Shown: one piece after another, positions 8,048 to 18,427 of the stretch
How the letters are laid out: each line of letters begins with the position of its first letter
Position numbering within the stretch: the first letter of the stretch is position 1
Assembly (NCBI GenBank): GCA_029260575.1
Contig: JAJDDB010000023.1
Coordinates: forward strand, 1-64,000
Origin: Phycisphaerales bacterium
Lineage (GTDB): Bacteria > Planctomycetota > Phycisphaerae > Phycisphaerales > SM1A02
Reading direction: 5' to 3'
Length of the DNA: 64,000 nucleotides
The notes under the pieces: model-generated
What the model saw: the letters and a program-made list of their open reading frames with translations, nothing else
Databases searched by the model: none
Told to the model about the DNA's origin: nothing
Position numbers and translations under genes: made by a program

Positions 8048-9304
8048 ATGCGCATTTATAGAGTCATGCAAGGCAACCGTTCTCACGACAATTCACCGTT
8101 CGAAGGCATTGACCCGAACATCGAATCGATCCGCGAGAGATGGCGGCAATTCGACCTAGCCTCCTCCCGCTTCGTTGGATCCGCATTATGCGTGGCAATC
8201 ATCGTATTCATGAGCGGATGCGTGGATCGCACGGCGAAGGAAGATTCAACTGAGCGTTTTGGCGTACTGAGTGATGCTGCTCCTCAGACAAGCGATGTTC
8301 CAGAGGTTCGGCTCGATCCTCCGTCAATCGACTTCGGCTTTGTTCATCCGGGAACAACTCTTCACGCATCTGTCCAGATTATCAATGGTCTGGAAGATTC
8401 AGTTCAGGTTCTGAAGACCAGGGCAAATTGCGGCTGTACCGTCGCGGAGAAGCCTGAGCAACCCATTGATCCCGGCAAGTCTGCACCGCTTGAAATCCGA
8501 TTCACACCTCGCGGAGATGACGGCGCAGTCGTTGCCAAGAGCGTCACTGTACTCATGGATGGCGAGCATGAGCCGTTGACGCTAAATCTTCGGGCAACGA
8601 TTCGAGAAATCGTCTCGATCAAGCCGCGATCGATCGATTCAGCAGTGAACGAAAGCGCAACAGTCATCGTTCGTTCGCAAGACGATGAAGCATTCACGCT
8701 CGTTGCAATTGATCCTCCAATTCTTGTAGCCAAACACGATGGCGCATCGGGTACCGCTCATGAACTGACGTGGAGTCGAGTTGGTTGGGAGGCGGCGGGA
8801 CAACCAAACCACATCCGTCTGACAACCTCGCACCCAACAACCGGCACCATCTCGTCTATTGTGCAGGTCAAGACAGCAAAGCAACGTGCATCGCTGCCGC
8901 GCAATGGGTACCGACCTGCTCCACTCGATCTTCGACCGCGCCGAATCAATCTCGGATCAATCGATCAGGTCAGCACAGTGCATATTCCTGTGCGCATTCT
9001 GAACGCAGAAATTGACGACGCGGTCGACGTCGTTGTCTCCTGCGACATTGAAGATTTCAATACGGACTTGATCGAAGCGACCGCGGATTCGAACTCGATA
9101 CTTCTCTCGATCCAAATCACACCTACGGCAGCAACGGCATCGCCACACGAGCGAGTCGTACTCCCAATCCGCATCGCCTACGGCGATCGGTCGCAGGTGC
9201 TGCACGCTGTTTTGCGTGTGCACAACACCTCTCCAATTCAAGAAACGACACCGTCACATACCACGACGTACGAACATCTTTCGACCGAAGGAAATGCACG
9301 ATGA
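8048..9304 (+). CDS. DUF1573 lipoprotein, first gene of the RHS operon
   Basis: The product is 418 residues from the ATG at 8048. A TTG at 8021 and an ATG at 8066 are alternatives; the TTG lies inside the inverted repeat and is unlikely. A hydrophobic segment ending in the lipobox-like FMSGC lies about 50 residues in. Next comes a DUF1573 beta-sandwich: LDPPSIDFGFVHPG, ANCGCTVAE (the typical Cys pair), and PGKSAPLEIRF. Further Ig-like beta domains continue to the end. Its stop overlaps the RHS start by four bases (ATGA), so the two are co-translated. A role in anchoring or exporting the RHS product at the cell surface is inference. Confidence 0.75.
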   Translation: MRIYRVMQGNRSHDNSPFEGIDPNIESIRERWRQFDLASSRFVGSALCVAIIVFMSGCVDRTAKEDSTERFGVLSDAAPQTSDVPEVRLDPPSIDFGFVHPGTTLHASVQIINGLEDSVQVLKTRANCGCTVAEKPEQPIDPGKSAPLEIRFTPRGDDGAVVAKSVTVLMDGEHEPLTLNLRATIREIVSIKPRSIDSAVNESATVIVRSQDDEAFTLVAIDPPILVAKHDGASGTAHELTWSRVGWEAAGQPNHIRLTTSHPTTGTISSIVQVKTAKQRASLPRNGYRPAPLDLRPRRINLGSIDQVSTVHIPVRILNAEIDDAVDVVVSCDIEDFNTDLIEATADSNSILLSIQITPTAATASPHERVVLPIRIAYGDRSQVLHAVLRVHNTSPIQETTPSHTTTYEHLSTEGNAR

Positions 9305-12300
9305 ACGCTATCTCTTGCAACCCATGTCAACATCAGCATGACGCCGCAGCACGTAGGTTGGGCAACAAACGCATCTGGCTTGGATTGAGATCGATCCTTG
9401 TGATTGTCACCGCTGCAATTCTGATGTCGAATAGCACTGCTGTCGCACAATGTCTTTGCGAAGACAATGAGTGTCCGCCATGTATCGATTCCTCATGCCC
9501 ATCAAACTGCGATGGATCCGAAGGGAAAGTGCCCACCGGCGGGGGATGTGTGCACATCGATGATAGTGGTACAGATGACGTTGAGTGTGATCTTGGGATG
9601 AGCTGTTCAACATTCCAAATGGAAGAGGAACCAGCGGAATGTGGTTGTGGGAACGACGGCAATCGCATTTGTCGTACGGTAGACGTGTACTGCAACTTCA
9701 TGGAATTCTGTGCGACAGAGCCGCCGGCCGATTGCGATATTGTCGGTCAAAACGGCGTCGATTGTGATGATCTTCGTGAGTATGTCACAGACCGTTATGA
9801 AGACCTTGTAATGAATTCATCGTACATGGACTGCTGTGCCAATAACGACAAAGAAGCAGTGTTCGTCATGCTTGTCGCTGCATTCATTGAGCATTGCGCG
9901 GATGAATGGTGCGATTCCGTCTGCAATCCGCCGGTGAATTGCACGCCAAGTACTTCATGTCCCGAATTTTGTGACCTCTTGGCAAAATGCATCGTCGATC
10001 TTGCAGATGATCTTGATCTCTCAGATTTTGACGATGCCCAAATTCAGGAACTCCAAGACGCCGCCGGCATGTGCGATCTGGATGACATCGGCGATGCTCT
10101 CGACGGTAACGAGGCCGATGGAAAAGGCGAGGGACCTAGTGATACTGACTCATGTCCAACTTTCCAAAATGCTTCTGATAATCCTGTTGATTTGGTTTAC
10201 GGCGACAAACTCGAATCGATTGTGGATCTCCGCGTACCTGTAGTCGGCAAAGACTTTGTCGTAACGCGGACCTACCGCAGTGAACCGGACTATGAAGCTC
10301 CGCCACTACTCGGCGAGAAGTGGTCGCTGTCAGTATTTCGGCACATTGACTACGAAGACGTCTCAGGAGATACGTTCTTCCGGACCGGTGCAGGTATCGG
10401 TCAACACCAGCGACTACTTCATGATCCCGATCCGCCTGCACAAGACCCGATCCATGAAGGCTTTGATGGAGATAATCGACTCTATCCCGAGGGATCAACC
10501 ACTCAATACATCGAGCGCACCAGTTTGGATGTCGGAGGCACGGACTATCCGGTGTACCGCATTGTCGAGCCCGGGCGATGGGCCAACTCGTATTACCGAG
10601 CAAAGGAGACCTCTGAGACAACTCTAACTGACCCGGGAGATTTGATCGGTTTCATGGCGCAAACTGAAGACCCGTTTGGAAATTCGCATACGTATGAGTA
10701 TGTGAATATCAAGGCAAATACGCCGCGTCTTGACCAGATCTATCTCAATCAACCAGCAACAGGTGATCCGGATGCGCGCATAGATTTCAGTTGGAATATG
10801 TTCAGCGGCCGATTGCTGTCTATTCGTGTCTATCGATTCGATAGCGATGGAGAATCGATTCTGACACAGAAGGTCAGCTATCGCTACATGCATGAGACGG
10901 ATTCCACACTGTCGGCCGATCTTGGCACTGATGACGATCTTGTTCAGGTCATTAAACTGATCAGAGTTGATCCCGATTCGGCATCGTCTGACGACACGTT
11001 CCGGACACTGATCACGCAATACCGCTACCACGGCAACTCAGGCGAGAGCAACGGTGCGCGCGACTTTACGTGGGTGGGCAACACGAATCAACTCAAGATG
11101 GTGATCCTACCGGAGCAGATCGAGTACTACGCTCAGCAGGAAAACGATGGAGCCAGCACAAGCAAGTCACTCGCGACACTTGCTGAAGAACTCCTTGACA
11201 AGAATGATGATGCGACTGCATTCACCGGCGGCTCCGCCAAAGTCGTTGATCTCGCGGCGAAGGTTATCGAAGAATACGAGACGACTGGTGAGAAACGAGT
11301 TGAAGTGCAATATCTGCAGACCGCCTGTGGCTGTGGTGGCGGATCCACACAGGGCTATCAGCAGACGTACTCGTATGCGAACACGTCGACTGGTAAATGG
11401 ACAACTCGTGTTGTCGAGAAATGGTATGACACAGGGACCTCGTCATGGAAAGACCATCGAACGGTCTATCACGATATGGAAGAATTTGGACCATATGACG
11501 TGCCGTACCTCGTCACAAAGGCGATCATAGACGATACAGCAGGATCAAGCCTTCAATGGGTGACGCACTACGAATTCGATGACTCCGAAAACGGTGATCG
11601 CAACCTCGTTCGAGAGTTCACACCGGCAGCAACGGCAAGTTACTCTCCGCCCTCCACATTCGGAGGTACGAACACTGACTCAACCTGGACCCCTGAGCCC
11701 AGTGCTGGCCTGGTCTATCGATACGAATACACAAACAGCGAGGAATCGATTCTCGACAACCGAATGTCTGAGATGCGCGTTGGTGAAGGGGACAACGGAT
11801 CGTCACTCGCAAACTCCATCTTGATCACAAAAACGACGTATGGCGATGCAGGCGCTGAGTGGACGACGAGTAATTCCCGCGACTTCCTCGTGAGCAAAGT
11901 CGAGAGATACCGGGACGAAACTGACACTGATCCAGAAGACATAGAAGTCACAAAGTTCTTCTATGGCTTTCATACATCAGGAACGACGTCCGAGGATGTC
12001 GCCTGGATCGAAACTGAGACTGAAGCAGAGTTGGTTGCTGAGAACGGCCCCGGCGGGTCATATAGTTCCTTCGAACTTTTCGATGATCAGGGCAATTCGG
12101 TCTGGAGTATCGATGAGAGCGGTACGTTTACACGTCGCCTCTGTGATGTGCATTCCGGCGATTACGTAGAGCAAGATTACCCCGGTATCACTCTTGTTGA
12201 CTCGCGCACGGGTCAAGTCGTCATCACAGAGCAGAACTCGAAGAAGTGGACTTCGACCGAAGAGACCAATATGGGTTTGGTTATTCCGGGCGACGCGCCA

Positions 12301-15300
12301 TCATCCGATCGATACACCGACGATGGCAAATCGCTCGTCATGACCTACATCCGAGACATGCTCGGCCGCGTCCAGGAACGGATCACACCCGGCCTGGTCA
12401 GCACATTCATGCGGCGCGAGATGCGCGAGCATCCCAGTCGACCAGACTTAGAGTATTACGCTGAAGTCACGTTGCCCTTCGAATGGATGGTTGGGCAGGA
12501 CGAAGACTATAACGGTCCGGCAACAATTACCTGGTACAACGCCGACAACGATGTCATTGCATCCAGAAATTATGAAGTCGATTCCGGTGGCTACAGTGGG
12601 TACAAGACATCGACCGGTGGTGGATATCAGTCGATTTACAGCACGTACGACTTGAAGGATACGACAAGCACGGATCACATTGCCGCATCGGAGATCGACC
12701 ACGACATCTCCGGTCTGGTCACCGCGCAACGCGTCTGGCACAGCGTGGCGGGTATTGGCGCAGGTACAGGTAAGTATGAAACGACCTACACGTATGATCC
12801 GCTCGGTCGGCTCGAAATCGAAGAAAATCCCAACGAGACGCTGACGGTCTACAGCGACTATGACGTTCTCAACCGTATGCTTGAAGTCAAAGTCGGTACC
12901 GATCCCGACGAATCGACTGGAGATCTCGTCACCGTCGCCCAATACGTCTACGACGGCAGCGGCCTCACGCAGGGAGACGGCAACGGCAATGTGACACTCG
13001 TCCGCATGATCGAAGACGGATCAACGAATCGGGACACGGAGTACACATACGACTTCCGCGATCGGCCCATATTCGCTGAATCACCGATTGTACCCCATCA
13101 GGCCGTCGCATTCGACAATCTTGATCGCGTCACACACGCTGCTGTGCTGATAGCCGTGCCTACTGGTACGCATGACTTCGGCGCAGATGATGATGACCGC
13201 CAACGACTCACCGTGATGCACTACAGTCAACGTGGTCTCGTGTACCAACAACAACTCGCAGTGGATCCGACGGATCCGACTGCATCAATCGAGTTCTTCG
13301 CAACTGATACGTGGTACGACGAAGTAGGACGTGCCGTCGGTGTGCGCAATATCAACGGCCCTGACAACAAGACCACGTACGACGGCCTCGGGCGCCCGAC
13401 TGTCGCCTACTTGACAGACAAGCGCACTGATGCAGCGCCAGGCGCAACTGGCAACTATGCCGACGTCTACAACGCCACAACCCAGGAAGCAGATGTGGTC
13501 GGCGATGTGATCTTCGAGCAGTCTGAATACGACTATATCGACGATGAAGGCCTACTCGACTTAGTGACAGTACTTCGCCGCACCCATAACACGACGGATT
13601 CGAATACCGGTGATCTTGGAGGTATTGGCACCAAACTCACCATCAAGACATACAGCGGCACTTACTTCGACGATGCGGATCGCATGATCCGCTCAGTCAA
13701 CTTCGGCACCAATACCACTGACTTCCGCTACGGTGGATCCGAGCCGTCGATCATTCAAGCCAGCCCGCCGGACCACACGAGTTCGGACCTCGTCAATGCA
13801 ATGACGTACAACGCGCGCGGCCTTACAGACACAATGACGTCGCCTGATGGTGATGTCACTGAGTATGTGTATGACGATCTTAACCGCACGATTGCCATCA
13901 TAGAACAGCAGGATGAAGATGATGTTGGCGGTGATGTAAACGCCGTGACATGGAACGGCACGCTCGGACGCTGGCTGGTCAGCAACGTCGGAGGAGGCGG
14001 CTCACCAATTGTACTTGACGTAGATCGTGCGACGAGCTTCGTTTACGACGGCATCGGCAACGTGACATTCCAAACTGCCCACCAGCCAGATGACCAGTCG
14101 GCCGGCGACATGGATCAGGTGACAGAGTACATCTACAAGGTGGACACCGATACGACCGGCAATCCCCTGGCTTCCGATCTCGTCTCCAACAATCTCCTCG
14201 GACAAGTGATCTATCCTGATGAAGGTGCTGGTGGCGCTTTGGAGGAAGCTCGCACCGTCCACTATGCATACAACCGCCTTGGTGAACTGATCGCCATGGA
14301 AGATCAGAACGATACGACACACGACTACACGCGCGATGAACTTGGTCGCATTACCGTAGATGCCGCGACCGTTCCCGGCGGCAGCGACATCGACGATTTG
14401 ATCGATTCGATTGAGTACGAATACACAGACTTCGGCCTGCTCCAAAAGGTAATGTCGAAGGACGGATCAACAATCGAAAACGCAGTGGAGTATGCCTACG
14501 AATCGTACTGGGCGATCAATACTATCGATCAGGACAACAACAGTGACATTGATGTCGGCGGCGCATCGCCGGTCATTGATTACGATTGGACCGTCGGTGA
14601 CACCGACGGGATCAATGGCTTCCGCGTTCTAGACATCACCGCGCCCGGTGGCGGCGTCTCCGGCTACACGTATGGCAGTGCCGGCTCCTCAGATGACAAA
14701 GCATTCCGTGTCCGTGAAGTCGGCGATAGCACCGGGAAGGTCGGCTACGATCACATCGGCTGGAACATGATTGCTGAGGTCGATTACCAGGACCCCGATG
14801 TGCAGCTTGACTACACCGCCTCTCGTGATGGCACTCGGCACACACAGTCCAAATCCGGCAACAGCGGCATTTATCCCGGCTACGACAAATTCGGCAGAGT
14901 GGGCCACCACATGTGGGTGGATGGCGGCTTTACGACCAATGTCACGGGCATTTCCAACGTCCCACCAATTATGGAGTTCCTGCACAGCTACGACAAAGAC
15001 TCAAACCGTACCGGCTCCTATGATTATCGCATCGGCGCTACACAGAATCTGAGCTACCAGTACACCTATGATGGTTTGGACCGCCTTAAGAAAGCAATAC
15101 GCGGCAGCGGTTTCAATACGTTGACGCAATTCGCCTTTATCTACAACACCGGCGGCGAACAGTGGAACCTCGACATGCTCGGGAATTGGTACACCGACGA
15201 AGATCCAAATCCGGATATCCCGGCCCACATTCTCGACGACGCCGCGGTCTTCGGAACATTCGACAGCAGCGACACCGTACAGAACCGTGATCACAACGAC

Positions 15301-16830
15301 GTCAATGAACTCGAAGACATTGACGGCAATGCTCTGACCTACGACGATTCGGGCAACCTGCGGCTCCGGGACCTCAATGCCAGCTTTTCATATCGCTACA
15401 CCCACGATGCCTGGAACCGACTCGTAGAGGTTGAGTATGTGTATGACGCCGGCGGAGGCGGTGAATCGACGAACATCATCGGCGAATACGATTACAACGG
15501 CCTGCACCAGCGCACCGTGCGCCGTCTCGATTCGGATGATCCACCCGACAACAACCTCGATCAGCAGCGCAACATCTTCTACGATGCGTCCTGGCGTATG
15601 TGCGAGGAAGAGATCTGGGATGCCTGGACGTCAGGCACACCAGGCGTGATCGATCGCGGCGTGCACTATACCTGGGGTATGCGCTACATCGATGAATTGT
15701 TGTTCCGTCGCATTGACGGTAACGGCAACGGCTTCTTCGACTTTGAGTACTATCACCTCTACGACGTGCAGTTCTCCTCGCGCATCATCATCGATTCATC
15801 TGCCGACATTATCGAATGGGTCGACTACACACCATACGGCGTGGCTCGGCATCATCCCAAATACGATGTCGATGGCGATGGCGATTTCGACGGCGTTGAT
15901 CGCGGTATCGTGAGCCAACTTTCGGGAATTCGACAATTCCCGGCCAATCCGACTGATATTGACGAGGCCGGCTATCGCGCCGAAGCGGATCTCAATCGCG
16001 ATGGCACTATTAATTCAACTGACAACACCATCGCCAACGGCGCAAGTAACGAATCAGCCATCGGCGCGGGTTTGATTTCAACGCTCGGCGGAACCAATGG
16101 TTCAGACAACCAGATCGGCTACGACGGCTACTGCTTCAACTCCGAAGCATTGCAGTATGCGGTTCGATATCGCGTTTATGTTCCGGCACTGGGCAGGTGG
16201 ATTGAGAGAGATCCAGCGGGATACGTGGACGGTAGAAACCTGTATGAGTCAACCAAGTCTTCACCCGTAACCCTTACAGATCCATTCGGCCTTATTAGTG
16301 ATGAAGACGTGGAGGCTCTTAGACAAGAACACCGTCGCCTTTCAATGCGATGGCGTGCCGAATTCGGAGCAGGGAAAGGCAAGATCGATTGGTGCCTTGT
16401 CTATCTGCTCCAATTCAAAGATGCGGCAGTTCAGAAGATTCTGGCAAAGGAGCTTGAATGCAGAGATGATGGATACCCTAAAGGTTGTCTGGATGAAGTA
16501 ATTAAGCTAAAACAACTCTTGGGCTGGCTCCCTAAACCCAAGAAGCAGAAGTTACCCAAAGAACCTGCCCTCGTTGGCTATCTTCGGAATGTGTTTTCCT
16601 ACCTCGTTCCAGGGGGAGAATTTGTGACCGCTGCAGAAACAGTATTGCAAGCAGACAAAGTAAATGATTACTTAATAGGACAACTTAAAAATGTAAAAGG
16701 GGCCACCGGATGCTTTACCGAACGAGACTGCTGTCGCAACAAACAATGCGCCGCGTGGTTGCTTCTCGTAAAGATGATGAAGAACAACGTTGACTGGAAT
16801 AAAGAAAAACTAACTGGCGCCATGCCATAG
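9301..16830 (+). CDS. Giant RHS/YD-repeat protein with variable tip (RHS-1)
   Basis: The product is 2509 residues. It has a signal/transmembrane segment near residues 27-49, then a Cys-rich region to about 235. A DUF6531-like entry to the RHS shell (VDLVYGDKLESIVDLRVPV) lies near 290-330. Many YD repeats follow (YDPLGRL, YDDLNRT, YDGLDRL). A calcium-binding dockerin-like insert (YDVDGDGDFDG, then ADLNRDGTINSTD) lies near 2186-2240. The RHS core GRWIERDPAGYVDGRNLYE ends at DPFGL near 2333, and the last ~175 residues form a Cys/Lys-rich tip. RHS shells enclose and deliver C-terminal toxins. This tip matches no toxin family I recognise. It is the only intact RHS gene in the window. Confidence 0.9.
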   Translation: MNAISCNPCQHQHDAAARRLGNKRIWLGLRSILVIVTAAILMSNSTAVAQCLCEDNECPPCIDSSCPSNCDGSEGKVPTGGGCVHIDDSGTDDVECDLGMSCSTFQMEEEPAECGCGNDGNRICRTVDVYCNFMEFCATEPPADCDIVGQNGVDCDDLREYVTDRYEDLVMNSSYMDCCANNDKEAVFVMLVAAFIEHCADEWCDSVCNPPVNCTPSTSCPEFCDLLAKCIVDLADDLDLSDFDDAQIQELQDAAGMCDLDDIGDALDGNEADGKGEGPSDTDSCPTFQNASDNPVDLVYGDKLESIVDLRVPVVGKDFVVTRTYRSEPDYEAPPLLGEKWSLSVFRHIDYEDVSGDTFFRTGAGIGQHQRLLHDPDPPAQDPIHEGFDGDNRLYPEGSTTQYIERTSLDVGGTDYPVYRIVEPGRWANSYYRAKETSETTLTDPGDLIGFMAQTEDPFGNSHTYEYVNIKANTPRLDQIYLNQPATGDPDARIDFSWNMFSGRLLSIRVYRFDSDGESILTQKVSYRYMHETDSTLSADLGTDDDLVQVIKLIRVDPDSASSDDTFRTLITQYRYHGNSGESNGARDFTWVGNTNQLKMVILPEQIEYYAQQENDGASTSKSLATLAEELLDKNDDATAFTGGSAKVVDLAAKVIEEYETTGEKRVEVQYLQTACGCGGGSTQGYQQTYSYANTSTGKWTTRVVEKWYDTGTSSWKDHRTVYHDMEEFGPYDVPYLVTKAIIDDTAGSSLQWVTHYEFDDSENGDRNLVREFTPAATASYSPPSTFGGTNTDSTWTPEPSAGLVYRYEYTNSEESILDNRMSEMRVGEGDNGSSLANSILITKTTYGDAGAEWTTSNSRDFLVSKVERYRDETDTDPEDIEVTKFFYGFHTSGTTSEDVAWIETETEAELVAENGPGGSYSSFELFDDQGNSVWSIDESGTFTRRLCDVHSGDYVEQDYPGITLVDSRTGQVVITEQNSKKWTSTEETNMGLVIPGDAPSSDRYTDDGKSLVMTYIRDMLGRVQERITPGLVSTFMRREMREHPSRPDLEYYAEVTLPFEWMVGQDEDYNGPATITWYNADNDVIASRNYEVDSGGYSGYKTSTGGGYQSIYSTYDLKDTTSTDHIAASEIDHDISGLVTAQRVWHSVAGIGAGTGKYETTYTYDPLGRLEIEENPNETLTVYSDYDVLNRMLEVKVGTDPDESTGDLVTVAQYVYDGSGLTQGDGNGNVTLVRMIEDGSTNRDTEYTYDFRDRPIFAESPIVPHQAVAFDNLDRVTHAAVLIAVPTGTHDFGADDDDRQRLTVMHYSQRGLVYQQQLAVDPTDPTASIEFFATDTWYDEVGRAVGVRNINGPDNKTTYDGLGRPTVAYLTDKRTDAAPGATGNYADVYNATTQEADVVGDVIFEQSEYDYIDDEGLLDLVTVLRRTHNTTDSNTGDLGGIGTKLTIKTYSGTYFDDADRMIRSVNFGTNTTDFRYGGSEPSIIQASPPDHTSSDLVNAMTYNARGLTDTMTSPDGDVTEYVYDDLNRTIAIIEQQDEDDVGGDVNAVTWNGTLGRWLVSNVGGGGSPIVLDVDRATSFVYDGIGNVTFQTAHQPDDQSAGDMDQVTEYIYKVDTDTTGNPLASDLVSNNLLGQVIYPDEGAGGALEEARTVHYAYNRLGELIAMEDQNDTTHDYTRDELGRITVDAATVPGGSDIDDLIDSIEYEYTDFGLLQKVMSKDGSTIENAVEYAYESYWAINTIDQDNNSDIDVGGASPVIDYDWTVGDTDGINGFRVLDITAPGGGVSGYTYGSAGSSDDKAFRVREVGDSTGKVGYDHIGWNMIAEVDYQDPDVQLDYTASRDGTRHTQSKSGNSGIYPGYDKFGRVGHHMWVDGGFTTNVTGISNVPPIMEFLHSYDKDSNRTGSYDYRIGATQNLSYQYTYDGLDRLKKAIRGSGFNTLTQFAFIYNTGGEQWNLDMLGNWYTDEDPNPDIPAHILDDAAVFGTFDSSDTVQNRDHNDVNELEDIDGNALTYDDSGNLRLRDLNASFSYRYTHDAWNRLVEVEYVYDAGGGGESTNIIGEYDYNGLHQRTVRRLDSDDPPDNNLDQQRNIFYDASWRMCEEEIWDAWTSGTPGVIDRGVHYTWGMRYIDELLFRRIDGNGNGFFDFEYYHLYDVQFSSRIIIDSSADIIEWVDYTPYGVARHHPKYDVDGDGDFDGVDRGIVSQLSGIRQFPANPTDIDEAGYRAEADLNRDGTINSTDNTIANGASNESAIGAGLISTLGGTNGSDNQIGYDGYCFNSEALQYAVRYRVYVPALGRWIERDPAGYVDGRNLYESTKSSPVTLTDPFGLISDEDVEALRQEHRRLSMRWRAEFGAGKGKIDWCLVYLLQFKDAAVQKILAKELECRDDGYPKGCLDEVIKLKQLLGWLPKPKKQKLPKEPALVGYLRNVFSYLVPGGEFVTAAETVLQADKVNDYLIGQLKNVKGATGCFTERDCCRNKQCAAWLLLVKMMKNNVDWNKEKLTGAMP

Positions 16831-16840
16831 GGGTACAGAA

Positions 16841-17416
16841 TTGGACCGCCTCAGACGATTTATTATTATCATGACAATTGCCGCCATCACGTTTGTTTGC
16901 GGATTACTGGTGAGAGATGTTTTGCCTGAGACTATTTTTCATGAATCTCCAGTGGACATGCACCTCGCGGCTGTAATCGATAGCGAATCAGATGGCAGGA
17001 CATTTGAATACGCAATAGAGATTGACGGCGGCGAAAGCCGGATGTCCCGCCACTCTTTTACTCTATTCGTGTCAACAAAAGAAGACGGGACAATAGACAA
17101 AGCGAATATCATGTATCCATCGCAAGATGGTTCGGTTGTGTTAATGCACACACTCATAGGTGACTCTCTGCAGACATTCTTGACATTGGCGGGAGAATGG
17201 GCAGCCATCGACCTTAACGACGATGGGTATATAGACTCTATCCGACAATTCAGTGGGTCTCCGCCAGAGTCTGAAGATCGTTACGTTTTGATTTACTACC
17301 AAAACCAATGGATCGATGGTCAGCTTGAGGATAATCAACATGCAATGATCGATGGGCACAGCTATTTATTTGATGGTGGCGAGTGGCGACAGACTTCGGA
17401 GGACGACGACGGCTAA
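16841..17416 (+). CDS. Membrane-anchored candidate immunity protein of RHS-1
   Basis: The product is 191 residues. The frame starts at TTG 16841, ten bases after the RHS-1 stop. One N-terminal transmembrane helix (FIIIMTIAAITFVCGLLV) is followed by an acidic, beta-rich extracytoplasmic domain. That domain has an EF-hand-like stretch (DLNDDGYIDS) and ends in EDDDG. No family is recognised. Position directly behind the toxin tip, small size and acidity (the tip is Lys-rich) fit an immunity protein acting at the membrane. This is inference from context. Confidence 0.55.
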   Translation: MDRLRRFIIIMTIAAITFVCGLLVRDVLPETIFHESPVDMHLAAVIDSESDGRTFEYAIEIDGGESRMSRHSFTLFVSTKEDGTIDKANIMYPSQDGSVVLMHTLIGDSLQTFLTLAGEWAAIDLNDDGYIDSIRQFSGSPPESEDRYVLIYYQNQWIDGQLEDNQHAMIDGHSYLFDGGEWRQTSEDDDG

Positions 17417-17573
17417 GACGACATCGCTAATTTCGGAACACGCCGCCCGTATGGCGTATGGGTCCAATATTTAGCCCACCCATAAACACAGTCAATCCAG
17501 CATGTTAAGGCACAGTGGAAATGGCTGTGTATGGCCGAGATTCGTGATCATGGCGCTGTAATCTGGCCGTCCC

Positions 17574-17895
17574 GTGTGGTTCCATTATTTAGCCCAACTG
17601 CAAATCACGGCAGAACAACATGTTAAGACTCTGTGGAAACGGCTGCGCACGGCCGAGATTCGTGCTGATGACGCTGTAATCTGATGCCATGCAGTTCACT
17701 CCATGGCAATTGCTCTCGGTGATCGTCGCAGGATGGATGTCACGATAGCAGCAACAAATCATTGACTATCTCCGTGAAGAGAATCGCGTGCTGCGAGAAA
17801 AGTTCGACGTCAAGCGAGTGCGCTTGAATGACAATCAGCGGCGGCGTCTGGCTGTGAAGGCGAAAGTATTGGGGCGCAAGGCGCTTACGGCGTGG
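17574..17895 (+). mobile_element. IS-C second copy, 5' part
   Basis: The end TGTGGTTCCATTATTTAGCCC resembles the outer IS-C ends. The leader (CATGTTAAGACTCTGTGGAAACGGCTG..., then GCCGAGATTCGTG) is nearly the same as that at 17500-17560. The element is cut at about 17892 by IS-B. Confidence 0.7.
17689..17895 (+). pseudogene. IS-C transposase, N-terminal fragment with stop codon
   Basis: From ATG 17689 the frame reads MQFTPWQLLSVIVAGWMSR, then an in-frame TAG, then QQQIIDYLREENRVLREK and RLNDNQRRRLAVKAKVLGRK. This is the same layout (hydrophobic helix, coiled coil, DxQRxRLA motif) as the N-termini of the IS-A and IS-B transposases. The gene is broken twice, by the stop codon and by insertion of IS-B at about 17892. 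Confidence 0.75.
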
Positions 17896-18372
17896 TGTTC
17901 CATTTGTCAGCCGACGTGCAAGTCGTTTGTTTTTGCGAAGATGTGACGCGTGAGAGATGGCTGATTTCGGACGAATTTGCGATGATTTGGAACGCTAGAC
18001 TGTCGTTATGCTGACGTTTCCAATGCGAATGCTGCTACTTGCGATTGCCGGATGGTTGAACGAGGAGCAGCGACAAAAAATCGAGTTCCTTCAGGAGCAG
18101 GTACGCGTTCTGCTGGAACTAAATGGCGATCGCCGACTTCGTTTCACCAATGATCAGCGATCTCGATTGGCTGCCAAGGGAAAACGACTCGGAAGGCGTG
18201 TGCTACGTGAACTCGGAACGATCGTGACGCCAGACACGATTCTGCGCTGGCATCGCGAACTGATCGCCCGCAAGTACGATGGCAGCGCCAAACGACGACC
18301 AGGCCGACCGCAAATCAGCAACGAAATGCGTAAGCTCGTCATCCGCATGGCTCAAGACAACGAAGGCTGGGC
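17892..18372 (+). mobile_element. IS-B fragment inside IS-C
   Basis: The end GTGGTGTTCCATTTGTCAGC matches the inverse of the IS-B end at 733-743. The element carries the 5' part of the transposase gene and stops at 18372, where IS-A begins. Confidence 0.75.
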
Positions 18373-18427
18373 GTATGGTGCACTTATTCCGCCGAGCCAC
18401 AAGTCATGTGTTTTCAAGCGTGTATGA
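18008..18427 (+). pseudogene. IS-B transposase, N-terminal fragment
   Basis: The first ~122 residues are nearly identical to the IS-B fragment at 67-627 ([26 protein letters not shown]-type coiled coil, [22 protein letters not shown]). The frame crosses into the IS-A end after NEGWAYG and terminates 17 codons later. No catalytic core remains. Confidence 0.8.

Noticed and set aside
10136-10621. Long antisense frames within the RHS genes (also at 22204-22842 and 23010-23414)
   Set aside because: They follow from the biased codon use and repeats of the RHS genes; no independent features or start signals are seen.
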